64,000 bases of DNA from Cunninghamia lanceolata (GCA_027924645.1 BSBN01000888.1:15259001-15323000); one strand, 5' to 3'. Counted from the stretch's first letter, positions 11,421-22,945 are shown. Translations and numbers: made by a program. Notes: generated by a model not told the origin, from the letters alone.

Positions 11421-12353
11421 CATCATCTTCATGTACATAGTAACAGTTCTTTTGGAACCTTGGTTTGTTAGGATTTTGCCTTGAAAATCTTTCCGGACAT
11501 CTTGAGGCAAAATGACCAATCTTATTGTAGTTAAAACACTTAAAGGGTAATTTTCTTTCATACTTATTGGATCCTCTTGGTAGCCTCTTTGCAATAAGGG
11601 CTTCAAGTTGAGCAGTTTCTGCTTCTTCTTCTTCCAGATCTTTTCTTGCTTTTTCATACCATGACAATTTCCTTGAAGAATTTTCTTCTGGATCAAACCT
11701 TTGTTTACCTTTAACAAAGGCACTAGCTTTGAATGCAGATTCAGTCTTGGGGGGTCGTCTCCAAAATCTATCATTTCAAATGCAGCCAATTTCCTAGCCA
11801 ATTGATCTCTTATGACAGTTGTATGGGCTCTGAATTCTTCAATGGCAGCAGCCTTGATTTTGTAAGAAGCAGGAAGGGATCTAAGAATCTTACCAACAAT
11901 CTCATTTTCATCCAAGACTCCACCAGCATTTCTAATTCCACAAACTAGCTCATTCACTCTTGGCATAAAAGTGGTAATATTTTCATCATCTCTCATCTTT
12001 AATTTTTCAAATTTCCCTTTTAGACTTTGTAACCTTGCACATTTAACATACTGGTCTCCTTCATGCAAAAGTTCCAGTTTATTCCAAATCTCAAAGGTAG
12101 TTGGTAAGTCAATAACATTTGAGAGCTTTGAGTCAGATAATGCACTCAGAAGAGCCTCTTTAGTCTGCAGATTGTTTTCAGCATCTGTGATTTCATTTAG
12201 GGTTGTCAGACCACCCTGTGGAGGTGCATACACTTTTGTAACCATGGACCAGTATGCTATTCCCATACACTACAAGTGACATTTCATGCGACCTTTCCAA
12301 AGAGCAAATTTGGTTCCATCAAACTTCAGACTATCCTTCTTGTAAGATGACAT
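11421..12353 (-). pseudogene. Copia gag, inactivated
   Basis: The probable start is the ATG whose complement is 12351-12353, 44 bp downstream of the primer-binding site; it opens with 'MSSYKKDSLKFDGTKF', typical of the Copia gag N-terminus. An in-frame TAG at 12270-12272 cuts it after 27 codons. The capsid-like domain follows ('TFEIWNKLELLHEG', 'LVCGIRNAGG', 'ILRSLPASY'). Near 11745 a run of Cs has lost one base, moving the last third into another frame. The zinc knuckle reads C-x2-Y-x4-H-x4-C ('CFNYNKIGHFASRC'), so the second metal-binding cysteine is replaced by tyrosine. Confidence 0.85.
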
Positions 12354-12396
12354 CCTGGATCTCCTCAAGTGGTTAAGCTCCTTTTAGTGGAACCTA

Positions 12397-12408
12397 GCTC
12401 TGATACCA
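12397..12408 (-). other. Primer-binding site, initiator tRNA-Met
   Basis: On the minus strand TGGTATCAGAGC, complementary to the 3' end of plant initiator tRNA-Met, lies 2 nt inside the 5' LTR. It primes minus-strand cDNA and fixes the element's orientation. Confidence 0.95.
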
Positions 12409-12410
12409 AT

Positions 12411-13620
12411 TGTTAATCTTAGGGAACACAACTAAGAAGGGGGGATGAATCAGTTGTGCAAAACTTTCTCTAATTTACACACTTAAATCCTCTTAGTGAT
12501 TAGCAATATATTAAACATGGAACATAATGCATTCAAATCAAAAGCAAAAACTCATCAACACATAAGACACCAAGATTTTGACATGGAAAACCCAGTTAAG
12601 GGAAAAACCACGAGGTGATTAACCCAAGAATGTATTCTCTGTTAGAAGAATAGAAAGAATAAATGGCACATGCCAATTAGGGCACACTACCTACAAGAGA
12701 CACACTGTCTACAAAGAAATAAGTATCACATACATGAACTGGAGAACGACATCTTCACCATGCTTGAATCAGTTTCATTAAGCTTAATACTTCTGCTCTG
12801 CCTTTTATTCTCCTCTTCGCTACCACACACTCATGTCCACAAGGACAACTTTGAAATGACTTTGCAACCCCTTACTTATACCAGACATCAACTTAGGAAT
12901 GATCATCTAAGTCGGCAAACATCCACAATAACATTTGCAAGATGTATAACTCATCCGGTCAGCCTGTTTTCAAAAGAACACCATTATCCGGAAGTTGTTC
13001 TTCAAAAAGTGAACTCCAACTTCAATGTGGACCACCAACATGTACTGGAAATGATCCAAGGACCACCACAAGCTTTCCTGAAACACCAAGAACATCCATA
13101 CTTCATCTGTTTATTGAAAACCATCTCTCCTTCATCTAGAACCTGAAGAAGACAATCTGTCACTACTGTCACAAAGGAATACATGCTTCTGGACCTTTAA
13201 ACCATGAACCAATCTAGATAACACTCCACAGAGACCTTCTTGATACTCCCTCAAATCTGCAGAATAGGAGATTGTATTTCTGGATCTCACCAGACCTGTT
13301 TGTATCACTCTGTCACCACTGAGCACCTACCGGAACCAGTTTTACTTGAACTGCCATAACTTCTTCATATCTTCATGCGGACCTCTGAAATCTCTACCAA
13401 ACTATCTTAAGACACATATCTACAAACGCTTTAATCCGTATTCTCTAGTCCTCATCCTATCTTAGAATTTTACCTTACAGTCATCATTTTTCTTCACTGT
13501 TCCTGATTGAGACTAATTTTCTCAATATCCTCAGCTCACAGCTCATCCAATCCTTATCATTAATGCAATAGGAGTATGTTGACATCAATGACAACACCGG
13601 TTAGACCCATACTTGCAACA
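12411..13620 (-). repeat. 5' LTR (right) of the minus-strand Copia element
   Basis: 1210 bp, TGTTAA...GCAACA. The minus-strand TATA box is at 12876-12880, in the same context as in the left LTR. Confidence 0.9.
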
Positions 13621-14311
13621 AGGTTGAGACACCATCAACAAGAATACAAGGGTTTCCATGCTCATGGTGACTTCTTTCCTTTGTGCTTTATGCTAGCATT
13701 CCATTCTACTTCAGATTTGCCTATACCCTCCTAGGGCATGCACTCTTTATCAATCATATTTACTATTGTGGAGGTGGAAACAATATTCATGGGACTTGAC
13801 TAAGGTAACCTCCTAAATAGTACCCAACCATTTTCCTTCTTTTATGTGTGTAGGTCAGACGAATAGGTTTCGGGAGCTGATTTCCAAGAAGAAGATTAAG
13901 CTTACTGGTATAGACCTAACATAGTTTACAGTTTCTAGAAATCCTAATTTAGGACCAAGGAACCCAAGTGCCCCTTCCTTGGGCATTCTAACCTCCAAGG
14001 AAAGTTTCAAAATTGTCTACTGGTCTTTGTTGTGCATTTGGTTGTTGGGTTTCAATTACCGATAGTCTGTTGTACTCAAATCTTTGTCAACTAGGGTTAT
14101 TTGTCTTGATCCTAGCTTGATTGATTAGATTTGGGTTAATTACTTCTATATAAAACAAAAGGGCATAATCCTTGTAGTTTGGGTCTCCTTCTTGGGTAGA
14201 ATCCAATCTTGATATGTGCCTGAATGTTTTGTAGAAGAGGGTTTGACCTAGTTTGATCCATTGAGCTAGTCTCTCTTTTCTAAATTACATTTTGGTGAAC
14301 CTATGTTTCTT
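13621..14311 (+). repeat. Tat-like LTR copy L2, right part
   Basis: It continues L2 after the Copia insertion. 'CTTTTATGTGTGTAG' at about 13840-13855 matches the same place in other copies (L4 near 51053, L5 near 57042) and shows the uninterrupted form of the site hit by the insertion at 35865. The LTR probably ends near 14311, where 'CTTTGGCATCC' resembles a decayed Tat-type primer-binding site (TTTGGCGCC...). Confidence 0.5.
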
Positions 14312-15270
14312 GCACTTTGGCATCCTTCTTACATCAGATATTAGATATTTTATTCCTTAGATCTGATTATATTTCATTCATTCATCATTTTGTATGGTTA
14401 CATATCTTATTTTTGCATTATTTCATGGTTAGGGTTTGAAAAAGCCTTGCATTTTTGAGATATCTAGTTAATTTCAACCTAGGATTTGTATATTGGCTTT
14501 TTGTTGTACATCTTGTTGCATTATTGGGTTGATTAAATGGATTTAATTTTATGTACCTTTTCATCCTTTTTTTTGTAAGGCATCCTTGCATATTTGCATT
14601 GAAAAAAGTGAAAAGATTAAGCATTTTATAATTAGAAAAAGGCATATTTGTGCATTGTTTCCATTCAATGTGTTATAGATCATTATAGAAATATTTTTAA
14701 TTTCTGATTTTTGCATCAGATATAATTCATTTTATAGTATATAATCATTTCATGGTGTTCTACCTTGCATTTTAAGCTCTCACTTGCCAGGGTTTTGTTG
14801 AAAAACTTGCATTTTTGAAAACCTGGTCAAATTAAAACAAAATTAGGGTTTGTAGTTAAAATCTTGTTTTAGATTTTTCTTCTATCATAAAAATTTCAAA
14901 TCTGATCTTGCATTTATATATCATTCCATAAATTTCATTTGTGTTCAAAAATAAGGCTTGCATAGAAGAAATTTGGTCTAGAAGTGAGCATTTAAGATCA
15001 AGTGTTTGATGGTAAAACCCTAGCTAGTCTTACATTTAGTGCCTCCTTATAAAATAAAAATGTTATAAATAATTTTTCCATTCAAGTGGATACATTATTT
15101 AGGCAATTATTTATCACATAATTCACGTCATACATTTTCAAGACTTAGTTGTTGTGGTTACCAAGAATATCACAATTTTTTAAAGACCCCGCTTGTCTTG
15201 CACTTGTAGGTCTTTGATTGCAATCTTATTGGATATTGGTTATACTTGGTCAATAAATTGTACATTGCAT
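14312..15270 (+). repeat. Tat-like element 5' leader, AT-rich, with internal repeats
   Basis: No gene is visible. 'GGGTTTTGTTGAAAAACTTGCATTTTTGA' type sequence occurs twice (about 14430 and 14790), giving a degenerate tandem structure, and the same leader is found downstream of L4 (about 51660-51990). This supports a common family for the two elements. Confidence 0.45.
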
Positions 15271-15271
15271 T

Positions 15272-17000
15272 ATGTCTTATTTTTGGTTGGAATATTTGTA
15301 TACTCATATCATAGAATCTGAAAACTTTTCTAAATTCATGCATCCTCACATTTTAGATAACATAGCACCTATACATGATATATCTCATGATAATGATAAA
15401 TCATCTTCTACTACTAAAAATCATGATAATGCCATCTATACACTCTCTAAATCATGTGATGGTGACTTATCTTTTCCTAATTCACCCTATTCTTTGGATC
15501 CCTCTCCCAAAAATGATGACATTTTGGTGCAAGAGGATGAGATCATTGACATACTCCTTAGTCTCTCTTCTAGAGATAAGGTTGAGCATAGTATTTATAC
15601 TTCTACCACAACACATGATAATTCTATGGATCATCCTATTGATCTCCCTCCTTTGAATGTGTATTCAAGTTCCTTGGATATCACTAAGTGAAGACTATCG
15701 ATCTTCCTCCATTGATTGAATGTTCAAGTACCTTGGATATCACTAAGGATGTGAAGACCATGGATAGTTCCCCTTTGGTTGCATGTTCAAATCCATTTGA
15801 CATCCCTAAAAATACAGTCATTAAAAATTGTCCTTTAACAAAAATTTACCCTGCCTTCATTCCAATGCTGTCCCTTCAAAATATGAAGCATTAGTGGATG
15901 AGGAAAGGTCTCTCATATTAAATCCCTTGGGGATGGATGTTAATCTTAATAAAAAAGAAAGCAAAGTTAATTTAATTATCAATAATAAATGTATTCCACC
16001 CACTAAGGGGATAGTGGAGAAGTGTGCTAATGTTCCTAAAATCATCTTACATAAGGCACCTAATACACCTCCTCACTTCAAACCAGTTATTACGATCCAA
16101 CGTGATCCAACATCATCTCGACCTCTGGGATACATTCTAAATTATGAAAGACAAATTACTCAAAGAAATCAAGGTGTTCAATATGTGCCATAGCAATCCC
16201 ATTTTGATATGGTCACTCACACATACAACACCTAGATAATAACAAGCAAAGTAAGAAAGCGCCGAGTGTGCCCATATCTCTTCCACGTTCTCAACCTATT
16301 CTACCTCAGCACCTCATCTTCCTACTCATATTGGTAAAGAATGTGATCTTGTCAAGTAGCTCCACACTACTCCGGCTAATATATCTTTATGGGATTTAAT
16401 AAAAAAATTGACTATATACCACTACATGCTTTATGAGGCTCTACAAAAGGTGAGTGTTTCACTCATTAATAGACTAAATGATGTAGCATCTCTGTTAGAG
16501 TCTATGCAGGTGGCAACATCTGATATAACATTCCAACAACATGAGTTACCTCCCATAGATGTTCAAAACTAAAATGAGCCTACTATGATATTCATGTTCT
16601 TCAATAAAAAAAGGGTAAGACAAACTATGATTGATGGTGGATTGGGTCTTAATGTTTGTGGAATAGATTTGTTACATAAACTCAATATTGATACATCTTT
16701 AATTATACCAGATGATAAACTTAAAATTCATGGCTTTGATAATGTTGGTAGGCAATCATTAGGTATACCATTACCTTACCTCTTAGGGATGGACCTAAAA
16801 CATTGCCTACCCTTATCCATGTCATGCATAATTCTCTTTCATACAATATTCTTCTTGGTAGATCATGGTTTCCTGCCATGGGGGTAGTTTTTTCTACCCT
16901 TCATTGTTTAGTAAAGTTTGTATTTGAAAATAAAGTATGTATAATTAAAGTCAATCTGGCTCTGCATAATTGTTCAAAAATAGAAGTGAGACATCAAACT
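15272..17000 (+). pseudogene. Tat/Ogre-like gag-protease region, decayed
   Basis: From 15272 a Ser/Asp/Pro-rich low-complexity polypeptide (139 codons, then frameshifted pieces) leads into a recognisable protease region. 'NISLWDLIKKL' near 16378 and 'ITFQQHELPPIDVQN' near 16530 are the conserved lead-in. 'TMIDGGLGLNVC' near 16625 is the aspartic-protease active site (Asp-Gly-Gly instead of Asp-Ser-Gly). 'YNILLGRSWFPAMGVVFST' near 16830-16890 is the C-terminal protease motif in another frame, so there is a frameshift at about 16795. A TAA lies at about 16570. This order is that of plant Tat/Ogre Gypsy elements. Reverse transcriptase is not found downstream. Confidence 0.6.
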
Positions 17001-17039
17001 CCTTTAAGTAGTTTGATCACTTCTTCAACACTACTCTCT

Positions 17040-17900
17040 GCTCCTAACAAAAATATTGTTAAGGATTGTGTTGCTCCTTCGAATGTGTTTTTCGGTGATG
17101 ATTGGGGTTCATTAGATTTACACCATCCTTTGCGTGTGAATATAAAATCTCACCTCTACACTCAAAAACCTCAAAGGTAAATACAACTTCTTAAACACAA
17201 TCTCATAATCCTACAAAGTTTAATTTTAATTTTAATGATGATGGAACCTTTAAAATAGATGAAGATCCACCTTACCCTAAAAGGATGGTGGCCATTTGTG
17301 ATAAAGCATCATCTGAGTCTAATGAATATTCTAATTCTAATGCACATCTTGGTAATGAAGTGGTCTCTTTAGATTTAAATCCCCATGGCATGATTGAAAC
17401 AAAGATTGCCCCCCCTAATCATGATAAAAATAATGATCCTTCTTCTTCAACATATAATCACTCATCTAAAGTCAACAAAGCTATCCATATGACCTTTCTT
17501 CATCCTTCGGTCTTAGAGAAGCATTATGAGCATGGATTTAAAATGATTTCAAAATAACGATACAATGGAAATGGGTTAAGATGTAAAGAACAAGGAATTA
17601 AGGAGCCCGTGGAACCTAACCCACACTTGTCTAAAGTAGGTTTGGGTTTCTGGCCTTCTCCTACATTCTTGCCGCCACATTCACAACAAAAAGGTTTGCT
17701 TCCTACTCCTACATCTTCTCTTTTATCTCAACAAGAGTCTATTTTGTCAAGTCTACTCAAAGACTACTTAATCACTCTTCCTCCTCTAAAAAAGATTCAA
17801 CATAGTCATTCAACACATTATTGTGCATATCATCGAGCACTTGGCTAGTCCACTAATGAATGTCAAGTCTTGAGTAGAAAAATTCAACAACTTCAAACAA
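17040..17900 (+). pseudogene. Tat-like post-protease region with G-patch-like motif
   Basis: It contains 'FFGDDWGSLDL', a spacer rich in Asn/Ser/His, then 'GNGLRCKEQGIKEPVEPN' and 'SKVGLGFWPSP' (17565-17660), which resembles the glycine-rich G-patch-like segment between protease and RT in Tat elements, and near 17820 'YCAYHRALG' plus 'STNECQVL', a CCHC-like motif with a TAG where His is expected. Stops separate these blocks. A diverged inverted copy lies at 18200-18880. Confidence 0.5.
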
Positions 17901-18199
17901 GGTTTGGTTGTAGCACTTCTCACCATGCTTGATGTAGTCCCTAGAGCAGCTTGTTCTCAATCCTTTTTTATAATCAAGTTGGGGAAGGATGATTTTTTGT
18001 AGACCAAATCGTGAGAGTGGTCCCTTTTTCTCATTTGTGTTATGTTTGTGCATAAGGTGATCCTTGTATTGTGATATAAGTTGTTGGTTCTCCCTTGACA
18101 CCTTTATTAGTGCAAAGGTACAAGGAATTAGAACACATTGTGTCATTCTTCTATATCCATGTTCATTCTTCTATATATTGTGATGTGCAAGTGGGTTAG

Positions 18200-18880
18200 G
18201 GAGGTGTAAGCATGTGTTTCATGAAGGTGTTGAATTTTGTCATGCAACGCTCAACATTCCCTAGTGGAATGGCCAAGCACTTGATGATATGCAAAAAAAG
18301 AATATGTTGAAAATTTTTGCAGGTTGGATGAGGAAGAGTGATAGAAGAGAAGAAGAAAGAAGAGAAAAGAAGAAGCAAGTGGAGTAGGAAGCAACCCTTT
18401 CCATTGTGGAGAGGAGTTTGACTTTTGAAATCAAGGAACTATAGAGACATTTGACAATGGTGGAGGGATGTACACATAGGAGAAGGTTGGAAACCTAAAC
18501 CTACTTTAGAAAAGTGTGGTGTTAGTTTCACAAGAATCCTAACTCCTTGTTCCATGCACCCCAAACCATACTTGTTGTATCCATATTTAGATAGAATCTT
18601 GAATCTAGGCCTATAACATGTCTCCAAATGAGAAAAAGGAGGGGAGGCAACATTATGAGCTTTGTTGAAATGAGAAGCATGATCACATGTTGAAGAAGAA
18701 GTAGTACAAGAATTGATATGAGAAGGGGGATCAATCCTTTTGCAAGGATGCAGATCCTTGTTGAGTATTGAGATTTCAACGTGAGGAGGGTCAATATTAG
18801 ATTCAATAGGCCAATATGAGTTGAAATCTAAAGAGCCCCAATCATCATCGAGACACACACTAGAAGAAAAAGGCATATCA
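18200..18880 (-). pseudogene. Inverted, diverged copy of the post-protease Tat region
   Basis: On the minus strand 'DDDWGSLDF' (about 18850), 'RFKILSKYGYNKYGLGCMEQG' in part, 'PHFSKVGLGFQPSP' (about 18490) and 'AYHQVLGHSTREC' (about 18290-18250) occur in the same order as on the plus strand at 17040-17900. Similarity is only moderate, so this looks like a second family member in opposite orientation rather than a recent duplication. The 300 bp between the two copies hold no gene I recognise. Confidence 0.5.
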
Positions 18881-19726
18881 TCATGAATAGAATATTAACA
18901 AAGTGTTTGAGAATTTTTTGAAGTAGTTTTACTATAGAACCTCTTATTTATTCAAATAACATACTTCACTCTACATCATCATTATTGAGTCTCCTTTGTT
19001 ATGGCATCATGCACCTCTGCCATCACATTGCGACAAACTCCACCACTATTAATCACCAATGTAATTATTTTCTTCATGATTTTTTTAAACTTTGCATTAG
19101 TCACCTAAACTATGATGCTACACTTCTCCCTTTTGGTGGTAAGATGTTGTTTTTGTCTACTAATGCTGACCCTACTATAGCTTTTATACTTCAACTCTAC
19201 CCTTGGAGATCACTATTCATTCTCTTTGAGATGTAGATTTCATTAATCACTTAACTATTTACATGGCAATTGTAGCTTTTTCTTACTAGCTCATTGCTAT
19301 GTGTGGTGATGCGATCTTGTTTCTTTCCTTCTAATAATAACACAACTTTTCATTTTCATGGTTGTCCTCACCCATACTCTAGGGGGTAGTAGGACAACCT
19401 ATTGAGGGGGTAGCCATTCTTTCTAAAGAGTATCCCTTCCTCTTATACTTTCCCCTCTTCTTTACCTTAAAACATTTGCATATTATACATGCAAACATTT
19501 TAAGGGGAGCATATATATTCTCTATTTACTTGTGCATCGTTGCATCCACCCTTATTCATTCTTCTTGAGATTTAGCTTATTAATGTACCCCCCTGTGGCA
19601 ATCTTTTTCATAGCTCCCCTAAGGTGTGGTTATCAATATGCTCCCTAGGGCACTACACTCCCTAAGGTGTTATTTATATCACGTTCTATAAGGTGTTGTT
19701 TATTCATGCTCCCTAAGACATTGGTA

Positions 19727-19731
19727 GTATA
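19727..19731. repeat. Left TSD (GTATA) of the RT-less Copia element, displaced by the nested Gypsy
   Basis: GTATA here equals GTATA at 31785-31789. Removing the Gypsy element and one copy of its ATATG duplication puts this GTATA directly before TGTTAGG, the Copia LTR start. Confidence 0.85.
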
Positions 19732-19733
19732 TG
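19729..19733. repeat. Left TSD of the Gypsy chromovirus (ATATG)
   Basis: ATATG at 19729-19733 is repeated exactly at 27634-27638, immediately outside the two LTRs. Confidence 0.9.
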
Positions 19734-20310
19734 TGATAGGGAAGACTCTAGGCTACCTGCTCTGCATCCTATAGGTGTACAAGACTATTTGACAACACTA
19801 GTCTTCCTACCAATTCAAAGTGCTAAAAGACATACTCTTTGCAGAGATGGAAAACTCTACTTTTCTGCTTGGTGTGGGACACATACCTTGTCCTCACTGC
19901 TTCCAAGATACTACCTCAATGGCACATAACTTTCTGAGCCCGTTGCCCATCCTTCTCACTCTGTTCAAGGGTCTGGACTGCTTGGTGCTCACTTTCCTCC
20001 TCTCTATTTTTCCACCCCTGCAAATCTATTTTTCCTACTTGTTTATCTAGCCAGACTCCTCACTGAGCTCGCCTAGAACAAGCATGCATTGCCTCTAACC
20101 AGCGATCCGACCACCCCACAAAAGAAAAACAAACAAAGAGCATGGCTCTGTTTGATGACCTCCATACTGTACAATGGGATTCAAAGAATCATCAAAATAG
20201 AGTCATGGCTGGCAAAAGAAAACAAAATAGCAGAAACAGAAAAGACTAATCTACTTCAGAATGATAAAGTGAAAACAGAACAAAAAATACTAATGATTGA
20301 ACTGCTGTAT

Positions 20311-20316
20311 TTTATT
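20311..20316 (-). terminator. Polyadenylation signal AATAAA in chromovirus left LTR
   Basis: Minus-strand CATAAATAAAAT about 260 nt downstream of the TATA box, the expected R-region spacing. The equivalent in the right LTR is at 26616-26621. Confidence 0.55.
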
Positions 20317-20576
20317 TATGTTCAAAAATTCTGATTACATCAAAATGCTTCACACATCAAAATTTTCTTCTTCGATTCTCCTTCTGAACTCCTTACAGAA
20401 AGAATGCTACATCTTATGTATTTGCTCATGTCCGTTACAGGACGGTTCAACTTCCATACCGGTTGGTATTCCAACTGTCCAGCAATTCAGTTACGCTCTG
20501 TCCAACTACCACTTGACAGTTCACATTCATGAGAACTTTTAGTCCCATATGCACCTGTTCAAGTCGGCCACTGCGG

Positions 20577-20585
20577 TTTATATAT
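20577..20585 (-). promoter_or_regulatory. TATA box in chromovirus left LTR
   Basis: Minus-strand GATATATAAAC. The identical element is at 26882-26890 in the right LTR, which would drive the genomic transcript. Confidence 0.6.
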
Positions 20586-21327
20586 CTGATGGCTTAGTAA
20601 ACTATTGTCGGCATTTTGCCGCCGACGACCCTTGTCTACCCCCATCGGCACAACCCAAACTATCGGCCAACATTCAACCATGAACTCTGATAGTCCCTTG
20701 TCTCACCGATACCAAGTCTTCACCCTTCGTCGGCGTGACCACTGTGCATCGGTCTAAAGCCTTAAAGCTGCGCTGATAGAAGTCCTTGCACCGACGTCCA
20801 ACTCCATCAGAGAAACACATAGCTGTCAGAGTGACTTTCACAACCATCGCCGATAGTAAGCCTCATACCGATGACAAGTCTCGGCAACACTTCTTTAGAC
20901 AGACAAATAATATTGGAGTGACACCCACATCCTTCATCGATAGTGATTCTCATGCCGATGGCCTTCACCAACCTTTACCACTCCATCAGGATAACACCAA
21001 GCGATCGGAGACACAACCACAAGCTCCGCCGATGACCACCCTCATGCCAATGGACATCACACATCGGTAAGACCTTGGAGATCGGCATAAGACACTGAAC
21101 TCCTGCCGATAGTAAACCTCAAGCCGATAGCTAGCCCTCCATCAGTATAACATGAAGTATTGGGGATACATCTTCCAGCTATGCCGATATCAATACTCAC
21201 TCTGATGGGTTTACTTTGCACATGTATAAACTTCTTCCCGCTCTACCCTATTTTGAAAATTCAAAACATCACAACAAAATGCAAACTATATACACATGGG
21301 CTCCAAGCCCTTGGTGCTCCTGCACCA

Positions 21328-21338
21328 TACTCCCCCTA
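21328..21338 (-). other. Polypurine tract of the chromovirus
   Basis: Minus-strand TAGGGGGAGTA directly abuts the 3' LTR start TGGTGCAGG. Confidence 0.85.
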
Positions 21339-21349
21339 TACGGAAGAAG

Positions 21350-22132
21350 TCAAGTCACCTCCGGGGACAACAAGGCAAAATCAATGCCCCATTTCTTGAA
21401 CTCTGACTCTGCAATCCAGGTAGCCTCTGCTTCAGGCAACTGTTCCCACTTGATCAGGTGCTCCATGTACACACCATGTCTGGTCTGTTTCTGCACGTGA
21501 GAATCTAGAATTCTTTCAACCTGTGGTGTGATTTTTGGAGGCAAGGTGACATCATTCACTGTCTGTGTAGCTTCTGCATTAGATTCCCCTGCTACTAAAT
21601 GAGGACCTTTATATGGCACCAAGTCCTGAACATTGAACACTGGGGAAATTGCCAAGTCTACTGGCAAATCAATCCTATAGGCATTGTTGCCATACTTGTT
21701 CAGAATTCTGCAAGGACCAATTCTCCTCATCTGTAGTTTGGTTGGCATTCCTTTTTGCATTCTGGCTTTGTTCAAGTGCACCATAACCAGATCACCAACC
21801 TCAAACTGAATATCCCTTCTGTGGGCATCTACTCTGTCCTTGATCTTCTGTGTGTTCGCTGTCAAGGTTTGCTTCACCTGCTCATGCACTTCTTTCATGG
21901 ATTGTGCAAAATCCTCTGCATGTCCACTTCTGTTCTCCATGTTTCCCATATTTCTAAGCTCACATATACCTCTGGGATGCATTCCATAGACTATTTCGAA
22001 TGGACTCTTACCAGTAGTCCTATTCGTACTGTCATTATAGGCAAATTCTACCTGATGAATGACAAGATCCCAACTCTGTCCATATTCTTTGGTTATACAC
22101 CTTAACAGGTTGCCCAATGTCCTGTTTACCAC
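21350..22132 (-). pseudogene. Chromovirus integrase C-terminus and chromodomain
   Basis: This is the last open segment of the polyprotein (260 codons). It starts in the integrase catalytic core just after the Glu motif, with 'VNRTLGNLLR', 'QVEFAYND' and 'GKSPFEIVYG', includes the GPY/F-type region ('RIGPCRIL' and 'NAYRIDLP'), and ends in a chromodomain ('VERILDSHV', 'EHLIKWEQLPEAEATW'). Plant chromovirus chromodomains steer integration toward particular chromatin. The stop TGA is at 21350-21352. The segment itself has no lesion but is separated from the rest by the TAG at 22139. Confidence 0.92.
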
Positions 22133-22138
22133 CTCTAT

Positions 22139-22945
22139 CTAACCATCTGTCTGTGGGTGATATGCTGAACTAAATGACAAATTTGTCCCCAATCTCTGCC
22201 ATAATGTTTTCCAGAAATGCCCCATGAATTTAGCATCTCTGTCAGACACAATGTTTGCTGGAAGTCCATGAATTCTGATCACTTCTCTGAAAAACAAGTG
22301 TGCTATATGACTGGCATCATGAGTCACTTTGCAGGGAATGAAATGACTCATCTTGCTAAACCTGTCCACAACTACATATATGCTGTCATAACCAATCTTA
22401 GTCTTAGGCAAACCAACTACAAAATACATACTTACACATTCCCATGGCCTGGAAGGAATGGGTAAGGGTTGGTACAGTCCTGCATTTGAAGTGGTTCCCT
22501 TCGCCTTCTGACATACGATACACTACTCTACATACCTTTTGATGTCTCTGTGCATCCTTGGCCAATAATAGAACCTTTGGACTAGCTCCAGTGTCTTATT
22601 CAGACCAAAATGGCCACTCAGACTACCATTATGTTTCTCCTGTATGAGATTTTCTCTCATAGATCCTCTTGGCACACATAATTGTCCACCTTTGAATAGC
22701 AATCCCTGCTGTAAGGTGAAATCTGCAAACTCACTGTGAAAGTGAGTCTCAAAATCTTGACATACCTTGTATGCCTCAGCAAAATCTTCATCATCTTGGT
22801 AAAGATTCTTGAAATCTTCAATTCCAATGCTCTTCAACTGCACTTCCTGCACTGTGAGCAATCTTCTGCTCAAAGCATCTGCAACTCTATTTAGCTGCCC
22901 CTTCTTATGCTTAATTGTAAAGGTATAAGATTGCAGGTACTCCAT
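22139..22945 (-). pseudogene. Chromovirus integrase N-terminal and core domains
   Basis: The HHCC zinc finger ('HNGSLSGHFG' ... '[12 protein letters not shown]') is complete apart from the TAG at 22523-22525 just before the first cysteine. The core shows '[12 protein letters not shown]', 'IVSDRDAKF' (second catalytic Asp) and 'AYHPQTDG' followed by TAG at 22139 and then the Glu region. The first catalytic Asp, normally in 'MDFV', is tyrosine here ('SMYFVVGLP', about 22428). So integrase is inactivated by at least one missense and two nonsense changes. Confidence 0.9.

Larger units (their letters stand above)
6643..13620 (-). mobile_element. Complete minus-strand Ty1/Copia (Sirevirus-like) retrotransposon
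   Basis: A 6978-bp element with LTRs at 6643-7882 and 12411-13620, tRNA-iMet primer-binding site at 12397-12408, polypurine tract at 7883-7893, and the Copia order on the minus strand gag, protease, integrase, reverse transcriptase, RNase H. It sits inside a Tat-like LTR (L2) with an imperfect 5-bp duplication. All coding parts are damaged: an in-frame TAG 28 codons into gag, a frameshift at a C-run near 11745, several stops in integrase, and a deletion in RT motif A near 9402. There is no extra ORF after RNase H. The LTRs look about 93-95% identical by eye, so it is moderately old. Confidence 0.9.
18881..19733 (+). other. Decayed element sequence; 3'-UTR-like short repeats at 19600-19733
   Basis: 18881-19320 shows no recognisable gene. 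From about 19600 'CTCCCTAAGGTGTT'-like units recur every 30-60 bp, resembling the repeat-rich 3' region of Tat elements. The sequence is continuous with 31785 onward once the nested elements 19734-31784 are removed. Confidence 0.35.
19734..21327 (-). repeat. 3' LTR (left) of the chromovirus
   Basis: 1594 bp, TGATAG...GCACCA on the plus strand. In the element's orientation U3 lies at the right: TATA box on the minus strand at 20577-20585 (TATATAAA), polyadenylation signal AATAAA at 20311-20316, U5 to 19734. Between about 20610 and 21150 the motif GCCGAT (or CGATAG) recurs many times. Confidence 0.92.

Noticed and set aside
12670..13146. 158-codon plus-strand frame in the Copia LTR
   Set aside because: It lies wholly inside the LTR, is not conserved as a frame in the other LTR and has no domain.
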